Assembly: GCA_021397845.1 (NCBI GenBank)
Contig: JAHSVC010000031.1
Coordinates: forward strand, 1,488,001 to 1,552,000
Direction of reading: 5' to 3'
Length of the DNA stretch: 64,000 nt
DNA from: Areca catechu
Taxonomy: Eukaryota > Streptophyta > Magnoliopsida > Arecales > Arecaceae
A model generated the notes under the pieces. It worked only from the letters and a program-made list of their open reading frames with translations, ran no database searches and was not told the origin of the DNA. Position 1 is the stretch's first letter. The number at the start of each line of letters is the position of its first letter. The position numbers were made by a program, and so were the translations under genes. Positions 56,509 to 64,000 of the stretch are shown here, piece after piece.

Positions 56509-57924
56509 ACACCCATGTGCTAGCCCAAGTCATAACCTCTTCTTGGCGCCACCTTTTCAAGGACTTGGACATCAACACATGTCATGTTTGGACATGTCAT
56601 TGGGACAACACCATTTGGATATTTCATTTTGGGACAAGAACACATGCCATGTCACTTTTGTTTGGACATCCCACATGCCATGTGTTTTATTATTTTTGGT
56701 CAGCCAAATGAAAGCAAAATTGGCGCCCTCCTTTTGAGATGAGTAAAGCAGAAGGAGTCTTCATCCTTGTCGCCATTCACTTCAAGAAGTTTATGCCAAA
56801 TCCAAGGGGTCGGCCACTCTTTCAATGAGTTTCATCTTGTCGCCAAAGTGGAGGAAGTTTCAAGGTTTCTTAACTCAAGTGTTTGAAGCAGTCAAGTTAC
56901 TGAAAAATCGAAATTTCAGGGCTCATGAGTTCCACTAAAACTCATGAGTTTTTCTTATTCAGACTGGAGAGTCCTCTTTTATGCAAGAACTTTCAATATC
57001 CAGATTCCAAAGACCTCTAATCATGGCAAATCAAAGAAGTAATCTTGGCAATCATCAGTCCACTTCACCCATCCTCATAGTTGGCGTCCAAATGAGATAA
57101 GAATCCTCTAGATTTCACCCACTTTGAATGGAGTCTAGATCAGTCCAGCAAGCAGAGTCCAAGACACCCAAGAGCAGGATTCTAGGAGTTGTAGTCCAAG
57201 GGAGCACAAGACTAGTGTTTATGTCCCTTACATCACTGGTTGGGAGTCTATAAATACCTCACCAGCCCTCCCTTGTAATTAATCAATTATTCATCAATAT
57301 ACAACAAAATTCTGTCGAATTTTATTCCTTTGATGTGTGCATCATGGGCTGTGAGGCCCTTCTTTTGTTCTATGGAACATCGGGGGTGTGAGGCCCTATT
57401 TATCCAGCCATCAAGAAATCCAAATTCACCATTTCTAAACCCTCCTTTCCTTCATTCATTCCTTTCCATTGCTGCATTTAATTCATGTTTCTTTCTTTAT
57501 AAGTGTGCAGGTGATCAAGAATCGAAGCCAAGTTTTCTTGCCTCCAAACCAACTTCACGCAGAAGATTAGAGCCTGAGAATTGAGTTCTTGAGACCCTGC
57601 CATGGAGATCTTGAGAGTTCTATCAGATCTGATTCACATGAGCATTTCTTCATGGTAAAATTGAAATTTATTCCCTTCTCTTTATTTTATGATTTATTGA
57701 AAACAAATCCTAGTTTGGAGGTTTCTTAACCACCAAGTCCTGTTTTTTAATTGCTTTATAGGTTTACTTGTGTGGATAATTGACTTGATTAGTTTCCTTT
57801 ACTGTTTCTCTGAAGTCTTCTTTAAAAATCCAAAAATAATAAAAAAATTAGTTTCTAATTTTTCTCTATTAATTAGTTATTAATTTCAGTAATTTAGTTT
57901 TGGTTTTCTATCCCACATCAGTTT

Positions 57925-57936
57925 TAGTATCAGAGC
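57925..57936 (+). other. Primer binding site of element G
   Basis: TAGTATCAGAGC, one substitution from the initiator-Met site, four bases after the LTR. Confidence 0.85.
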
Positions 57937-58942
57937 AGGTTAAACTTGGGTTTAATATCTCTTGTGCTGACTTAGTTCTCTTTAAGTACTCAGATCGAGT
58001 GCTTTACCATGGCCGTCCAGTCATAGGAAGAAGTATGGCTGCAAGACCCTCACTTCCCATTCAAACGGGATTTTTTATGGCATGTAGGAGTGCCGCTGTG
58101 AATTGACCGTTGAAGAAGAAAACAAAGAGATAGGCATCTTTAGTTTTTAATTTCTGCATCTCACTACCTCAGTACATAGTTTGTTGTTTTAATTATTTCT
58201 ATCTGTAGATAACTTAAAAAAATCTAACTTTTATTTTGTTGGATTCATTTTAATTGAAAGTATTTTTAGATTTTTTCATGAATTATTTGATCTATAGATT
58301 TTGTGCCTATCGAAATACTACCTGAGAATAGTTTTACTCTATTTTCAGCAAGTTTAGGGTTCTTTTGGTAAAATTTTGCATATTTTAATATTTTCTGCAT
58401 ATTAGGTATTTATCTATAGAATATATCCTTGTTTAAAAAAAAATAATTAATTTTTATTTTCTTCCATTTTTGTTTATTTGCATATTAGGGTTTCATCTTG
58501 TGTGTGCATCATGAAGTAACCTAATCTTAAGGGCACTTGAACATCTAGATCAGGGCAGGATTTCATCACCTATACTGAGCCCACAACAACTACCAATTGC
58601 ATCCAAATGAAACCTTAATTAAAATTGATTAGACTTAATTGCTCTAGTGATCTAGGGACACCAACAGTCAGGTTCAACCTTTTTCGAAAAATTAGTTATA
58701 CTCAATTCGGCATTTGTGTCTTGAAGCTGGTGTCTAGGCTAGAGGTCTAGAGGCAAACGCCTTAAGCGATTTTGTGGATTTTAATTAGGACCCTACGAGA
58801 GTAGGGGGAGCCTCCCACGACCCCACCTCTTACCTGGCTAGTGGACAGCATAATTATTGTCTTGGCTGTGATTCAGTCGACTCATTTTGTTTGAGCTCTA
58901 GGTTTAGGAAACCCTAGTCCGTGTCTTCTGTGTGTCCATAGC
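57937..58942 (+). other. 5' leader of element G with conserved block
   Basis: Non-coding, AT-rich. The block at 58618-58680 (AAAATTGATTAGACTTAATT, GATCTAGGGACACCAA) is the shared leader motif; TACCTGGCTA follows near 58835. The short open frame 57900-58106 begins inside the LTR and is not supported. Confidence 0.7.
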
Positions 58943-58946
58943 ATGT

Positions 58947-60074
58947 TGATGCGGGAAGGATTGACTGGATCGCTGGCGGCATGAAAGTCACCAGAGATTA
59001 GGATTTGCAAAGAAGGAGGAAGAAGAGGGTGCAGGGTTAAGAAAAATACTAGGGTTCACATAGATTCCCAAGAAGAACAAGCCCATAGCAAAAGGGCTCA
59101 CACAGAGCCCTAGAAGAACAAGATAGCAAAGGGGCTCACTAGATGCCCTGGGCTCAACAGATGCCCAAAATCAGGGATCACACAGAACCTGGGAAGATGG
59201 AGAAGGGATCATACAGATACCCTAGGATCACACAGATCCTTCATACAGAACAATAAAAATTTTATTCATCCATCCTCCATTACAAAAGGTGAGGGTGGTA
59301 TTTATAGATTTCAACCCTCATTTGAATTTGAATACAGATAAAAAGATAAGAACGAATCAAATTCAAATATAAGATAGGATAAGATAAGCTATCCATATAT
59401 CAATCCTAACAACCAAATCCTAATTAAATTTTAAACAAAAGATAAATCCTAAATAAATTTATTCAAAAAAATGCTTCAAGATCGTGCCACTCCAGAATTA
59501 TGCTTGCTCCAAGATCCGTGCTTGAGATGTCCCATCATTCTCCTATGATGGGAAAAAACTCGACTCTGTCGAGTTTCAGGCTCCAGCTTCAGCTTGACTC
59601 AGCTCCGGGAACTCCAAACTTTTAGCTTGACATAACCATGATTTTTTTTTAATCAACTTTGCTTTGAAAATGGTGCAGCTTTGAGATCGGTGTGCTTTGA
59701 AATCTGTGCTTTGAAAAGGCAAGTTCTTGAGAGCTGGCATAGACGAAGCATAGGGGTGAGGCTAGAAGGGAGGAATGGTTGACCAGCTGATGGTCAACGT
59801 CGATGTTAGGATCCGTGGATGAGATTAGGGAAGAAAGAGAACAGTGGGCCGTGATAAATAGAAAAATCCTAATCCTTTAGCTCTGATACACTTGATGCGG
59901 GACAGGGATTGGACTGGATCGTGGCGAGCATGAAAGTCACAGAGATTAGGATTTGCAAAGAAGGAGGAAAGAAGAGGGTGCTTAAGAAAAATACTGGGGT
60001 TCAATAGATCCCAAGAAAACAAGCACATAGCAAGGGGCTCACATGCCCTAGAAGAACAAGCATAGCAAAGGGGC
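58947..60074 (-). mobile_element. Element J: small non-coding LTR element, 5' LTR truncated
   Basis: On the - strand: remnant of 5' LTR (60074-59893), primer site GTGTATCAGAGC (59891-59880), interior to 59538 and a complete 3' LTR (59537-58947, 591 bp, start TGATGGGACATC, end CCCGCATCA, TATAAATA at 59299-59306). The interior (355 bp) has no recognised domain. It sits at codon 2 of G's gag: ATGT precedes it, and the ACTAGATCAGG expected after the gag start has its counterpart near 60110. Confidence 0.85.
59538..59574 (-). promoter_or_regulatory. Inverted repeat and polypurine tract before 3' LTR, element J
   Basis: On the - strand ACTCGACAGAGTCGAGT (59574-59558), then TTTTTTCCCATCATAGGAGAAT and the LTR. 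Confidence 0.8.
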
Positions 60075-60109
60075 CTAACCTAACTATAGAAAACCTAACC
60101 TAGCCCAAC

Positions 60110-60900
60110 CTAACTAGCCTGATCAGGAGCACAACTTTGAAACCTTTATGAGGCTCATGAATGATCAGTTTGCCTTGACAAATAATAAGTTTGACCGAGT
60201 AGATGACCAATTGGTAACCTAGAGAAAACCCGTAAGACCCATCCTAAACCTAAACTTGAGACACACCCTGACCCATTCCTAGACCCAACCCTAGGAGAGC
60301 CCCACACCTAGACCCAATCTAGGAGACTAACCATAGGAGACCCAATTATGATTTCTTAGACCAGGATAAGAGAGCCACTAGGAACTTTAGGCTAGCATCA
60401 CCTACATTTGGTGGTGATCTTAATCTTGAGGACTACCTTGTTTGGAAAGAAGGTATGGATCTGTATTTTGAGAGGGAACTAGTATCTGATGAAAGAAAGT
60501 TTAAGATTGCTAAACCCGAGTTAGTACGCCAGGTTAGAATTTACTGGGATAATGTTGAAAGAATGATCAGACGAAGAAAAGACATACCCATAACTATCTG
60601 GAGTGACATGAACTTAAAATTAGAGAAAAGTACTTACCCATATCCTATAAACCCAGCTCTTATGAATCCAGATCCATGACCCATAGATCTATGCCCATGT
60701 CCTATGAGCCCAAGAAACCTATAACCCTAGGTATCAATATAGTGCTAGTCAGGTTTTCCTTAGTTAGCTTGAACCCCATAGGCTTAGTAGCCCTAGATAT
60801 AAGCCTAGTATTAGTCCACTTCCACTTCAATGTCAACCTGAACCTACTAGATTTAGTGCACATAGTCAAAACCCTGGAGCTAGCAAGTTGCCCCTTAACC
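60110..60900 (+). pseudogene. gag: gag of element G (broken)
   Basis: N-terminus HNFETFMRLMNDQFALTNNK with FDRVDDQLVT near 60135-60220. Capsid from about 60380: FRLASPTFGGDLNLEDYLVW, MDLYFERELVSDERKFKIAK, VRQVRIYWDNVERMIRR and WSDMNLKLEK (open frame 60455-60679), then the tail MTHRSMPMSYEPKKPI. Unlike D and F this element keeps the capsid. No zinc knuckle was found. The start codon is separated by element J. Confidence 0.85.
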
Positions 60901-61330
60901 AACCTAGTCTTACTACTCCATTAGTTCACCAAGATGCCATTGAGGAAGAAGTGCATGAAGCTGAGGTGAACTTAGTGGATGAGTATGCGGAAGAAGAACA
61001 GATACATATAGCTGACCTTGACCATACCCAGACTGAAGCCAACCTAGGATTTGTTAACCCAGAAAATACCCAGATTGAAGTTGTAGTAGAAGAACACTTA
61101 AAGAAAGAGAATCATGATCTTGCTACTACAACTTTACCTAAGGAGACTTAAAAGAAAGCCAAATTGTAGAGCTTAGTCTTGAAACTCAAGAACAAAGAAC
61201 ATAGTAAGGACTTGACTTATTTAGTCCAATACCCTCAGGAAGACTTCACCCATGTAGTTTCCATTGAAGATCTCTTTCCTAAGATTAGTGACCCATTTTT
61301 CATCAAGTAGACCTTTTAGTGCCTGTAGAT
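60901..61330 (+). pseudogene. Acidic linker of element G
   Basis: Open frame 60888-61151 with AIEEEVHEAEVNLVDEYAEE and HIADLDHTQTEAN; then VSIEDLFPKISDPFFIK in another frame near 61258-61310. Counterparts in D, F and G'. Confidence 0.68.
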
Positions 61331-61379
61331 GTAATTCAGTGTCTAAACTTTAAGGTCAACCCCATTAGTCTAGGACTAT

Positions 61380-61639
61380 TCCCTGAAACCCCTTCTTATT
61401 TTCAGTCTAACCCTAGATCCACTTCTTATTTTCTACCTTTTCCTGAAGCTTCCAGCATTTAGGAGGACTATTAGTTTGCATTTTATAGAGGTTCGCAAGT
61501 TGTATGCATCCTTTCAGCATATTAGGTTTGCCATTTACTTCTGGAAAACCCTGTGGCATTTAGTAGGAGTCCATGCACCATTTTCATCTGCATGTCACCC
61601 ACCAACCAAGGATCAAACTCAGTGTAGTTTAGGGTTTAC
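61380..61639 (+). pseudogene. Conserved spacer module of element G
   Basis: STSYFLPFPEASSI near 61418-61460, a frameshift, then (open frame from 61476) MHFIEVRKLYASFQHIRFAI with YFWKTLWHLVGVHAPFSSAC. Nearly the same as G' and clearly related to D. Fills the place of RT to integrase core. Confidence 0.62.
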
Positions 61640-62166
61640 ATGCATGTCAATAATAAAAATAAAAAGGGAAAAGGAAAAAAAAAGAGAAAAAGACTCGAAG
61701 AATTCACTAAAGGAAACTTTGTAATGGTTAGACTACGACCTGAATGGTTCCCACCTAGAACCACGAAAAAGTTACATGCCCATAGTAGTGGACCTTACAA
61801 AGTTATTAGAAAAATTGTATCTAATGCCTATGTGCTCGAGTTCCCATCTGAACTAGGCATTCGCAATACTTTCAACATTTCAGACCTTATCGAGTATAGG
61901 AACCAACATTGATTCCTAGTGAGACATTTAGGCCTAATCCTGTCCTTGAGAGTGAACCAATCCAAGTGTGTCCACCTGCCATACCATCAGCCCGGAGAGA
62001 CAAGATCGAACAGATCTTGGATGACAAGATCATCACTACCTGGAGTAAAGATTACCAGCGATATCTGGTTCGTTGGCAAGGGCGACCTGAGTCTGATGAT
62101 TCTTGGATCACCAGAAAGGACTTGCAAAGAGTTGCCCTTGACTTACTAGAATATTATAAGAGTTGA
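61640..62166 (+). pseudogene. Integrase C-terminus and chromodomain, element G
   Basis: A lysine-rich start (NKNKKGKGKKKRKRLEE), then FVMVRLRPEWFPPRTTKKLH, GPYKVIRKIVSNAYVLEFPS and FNISDLIEYRN. After a one-base shift near 61910, the chromodomain frame is open to the stop at 62164-62166: KIEQILDDKIITTWSKDYQR then YLVRWQGRPESDDSWITRKD. Apart from one shift this copy is well preserved. Confidence 0.92.
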
Positions 62167-62176
62167 GTTGACCCAT

Positions 62177-62213
62177 ACTCGACAGGATCGAGTTTCTCTC
62201 ACCTGGGGAGAAT
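62177..62213 (+). promoter_or_regulatory. Inverted repeat and polypurine tract before 3' LTR, element G
   Basis: ACTCGACAGGATCGAGT at 62177-62193, then TTTCTCTCACCTGGGGAGAA, pairing TTCTC with GAGAA, next to the LTR. Confidence 0.8.
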
Positions 62214-64000
62214 TGGTGCGGGCACCAGGGCTAAAAGATATTGACAAGTTGAACCCACATCCCTATGGATCACCTGTGAGTAAAATCCTGAACCCAAATC
62301 CTACTTTATCATGTAATATTTATTTTAAATTCTATTATTTTGGTTTAGTTAGGGAAACCCCTTTTTACCAACTGTAATTAGGGTTTTATTTTTTTTTGAA
62401 TAAACCATTTTTACCAAGTTTAGTCGAAACCCCAATTGAGTCAAACATTATTTCCCAATTGGGATCTTAGTGGTCTAATTTAATTAGCCCTTTTTACCAA
62501 CTTAATTAGGTTTTATTTGAAAGCCTAATTAAGTATGGTTGGTTCAATTAGTTATTAGTTGGTTAAATCATGTGGTTAGTTATTCATTGAGCCCATGTAA
62601 TTATTGAGTCATTGAGTCCTGTATTAAAAGAGGGGATCCAAGACAACATCCCCTGTATACCCAATGAAGACTCAAGACAACGCATGTGTTAGCCCAAGTC
62701 ACAATCTCTTCTTGGCACCACCATTCCAAGGATTTGGACATCACACATGTCACGTTTGGACATGTCATTGGGACAAAACCATTTGGACATTTCATTTTGG
62801 GACAAGAACACATGCCATGTCACTTTTGTTTGGACATCCCACATGCCATGTGTTTTTTTTATTTTTGGTTGGCCAAATGAAAGCAAAATTAGCGCCCTCC
62901 TTTGAGATGAGTAAAGCAGAAGGAGTCTTCATCCTTGTCAGCGTTCACTTCAAGAAGTTCATGCCAATCCAAGGACCCACCCTTTTCCAAGGAGTTTCAT
63001 CTTGTCGCCTAAGTGGAGGAGTTTTTAAGGTTTCCTAACTCAAGTGTTTGAAGCAGTCAAGTTACTAGGAAATCAAAATTTCAAGGGCTCATGAGTTCCA
63101 CTAGAACTCATGATTTCTCTTATCTAGACTAGAGAGTCCTCTGTTATGCAAGAACTTTCAATATCTAGATTCTAGAGACCACCAATCATAGCCAATCAAA
63201 GAAGTAATCTTGGCCATTCATCAGTCCACTTCAGCCATCCTCATAGTTGGTGCCCAAATGAGATAAGAAGCCTCAAGGTTTCGCCCACTTTGAATGGAGT
63301 CCAGATTAGCTAAGCAAGCAGAGTCCAAACAACCATGAGTAGGATTCTAGGAGTTGTAGTCCAAGGGAGCACAAGACTAGTGTTGTGTCCCTTACATCAA
63401 TGGTTGGGAGTCTATAAATATCCCACTAGCCCCCTTGTAATTAATCAATTATTCTTCAATATACAATGAAATTCTATCAAATTTTATTCCTTTGCTTTGT
63501 GCATCATGGGGTGTGAGGCCCTTCCTTTATTCTACGAAACATCGCGGGGTGTGAGGCCCTATTTTTCTAGCCATCAAGAAATCCAAATCCACAATTTCTA
63601 AACCCTTCTTTCTTTCATTCGTTCCTTTCCATTGCTGCTTGTAATTCATGTTTCTTTCTTTGTTAAGTGTGCAAGTGATCAAGAATCGAAGCCAGGTTTT
63701 CTTGCCTCCAAACCAGCTTCACGCGAAAGATCGGAGCCGGGAATCGAGTTCTTGAAACCCTATCATGGAGATCTTAAGAGTTCTGTCAGATCCGATTCAG
63801 AGAAGCATTTCTTCATTGGTAAAATTGAAATTTTTTCTCTTCTCTTTATTTTCTGATTCGTTGAAAACAAATCCTAGTTTCGGTGGTTTCTCAACCACCA
63901 GGTCCTACTTTTTAACTGCTTTATAGGTTTACTTGTGCGGGTAATTGACTTGATTAGTTTTTTTTTATTATCTCCTTTGAAGTCTTCTTTAAAAATCTGA
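62214..64000 (+). repeat. 3' LTR of element G, cut by the window end
   Basis: Homologous to 53352-57920 without H: 1787 of about 1877 bp. Starts TGGTGCGGGCACC, TATAAATA at 63413-63420, GTGTGAGGCCC near 63508-63560. It contains the empty site corresponding to the H insertion. Confidence 0.93.

Larger units (their letters stand above)
53352..57920 (+). repeat. 5' LTR of element G, split by element H
   Basis: Starts TGGTGCGGGCACCAGGG, ends CTATCCCACATCA. About 1877 bp without H. TATAAATA at 57249-57256. GTGTGAGGCCC motifs near 57345-57395. Confidence 0.92.
53352..64000 (+). mobile_element. Element G: chromodomain element with capsid, no pol core; runs off the window
   Basis: 5' LTR 53352-57920 (interrupted by H), primer site, leader, gag (interrupted at its start by J), acidic linker, spacer module, chromodomain, inverted repeat, 3' LTR from 62214 to beyond 64000. 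RT, RNase H and integrase core absent. Its 5' end sits at the GCATA duplication in F's LTR. Confidence 0.92.

Noticed and set aside
60075..60110. CCTAACC-type repeats as possible interstitial telomere sequence
   Set aside because: The plant telomere unit is CCCTAAA; only a few irregular CCTAAC motifs occur, more like repair filler.

Overview
This window is nuclear DNA from a flowering plant with a repeat-rich genome. The evidence is Ty3/gypsy Tat-type and chromodomain (Tekay/Del-like) LTR retrotransposons, a Ty1/copia element, initiator-Met-tRNA primer sites and a fragment of a cytosolic ribosomal protein gene. The species cannot be read from the sequence; a monocot such as a palm is only a guess. 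I see no intact host gene. Almost every long reading frame is a broken retroelement gene or a shadow of one.

Layout. 1-2341 is the 3' end of a Tat-like element. 2531-10916 (A) is a complete but decayed Tat element with a perfect GGTTG target duplication, inserted in AT-rich DNA that continues to about 13.2 kb. From 13.2 kb onward lies one large nest. Its oldest member is a copia element (B, about 13174-32487) carrying an RPS16 (uS9) pseudogene in its leader. Two chromodomain elements sit in B: C (15313-22696, duplication CTCGA) in gag and D (23763-29920) in integrase. A second Tat element (E) starts in B's 3' LTR at 32488. E is interrupted in reverse transcriptase by F. F is interrupted in its 5' LTR by a G-type element. 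G-type LTRs and leaders carry two minimal elements, H and J.

The right half is rearranged. E's 5' half is on the + strand (32488-36037), but its 3' half is at 46305-47590 on the - strand. F's first 379 bp are + (36038-36416) and the rest is - (47591-53351). The duplications GTTTT (F in E) and GCATA (G in F) match exactly only if the block is turned round. The simplest account is an inversion between two oppositely oriented G copies, G' (36417-40772, -) and G (53352 to beyond the end, +). Between G' and E's 3' half is a head-to-tail array of 1.5-kb LTRs (I, 40773-46279).

The main biological interest is a family of related, probably non-autonomous elements. C, D, F, G' and G keep gag-derived sequence and a C-terminal chromodomain but have no RT-RNase H-integrase core. 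In its place is a short segment that is conserved between them. H, I and J are reduced to LTRs plus a 112-355 bp interior. All eight share LTR termini, a tRNA-iMet primer site and an inverted repeat just before the 3' LTR. The picture is a graded series of parasites, presumably mobilised by an autonomous chromovirus that is not in this window. Order of insertion: B, then E, then F, then G, then H and J; C and D entered B independently.
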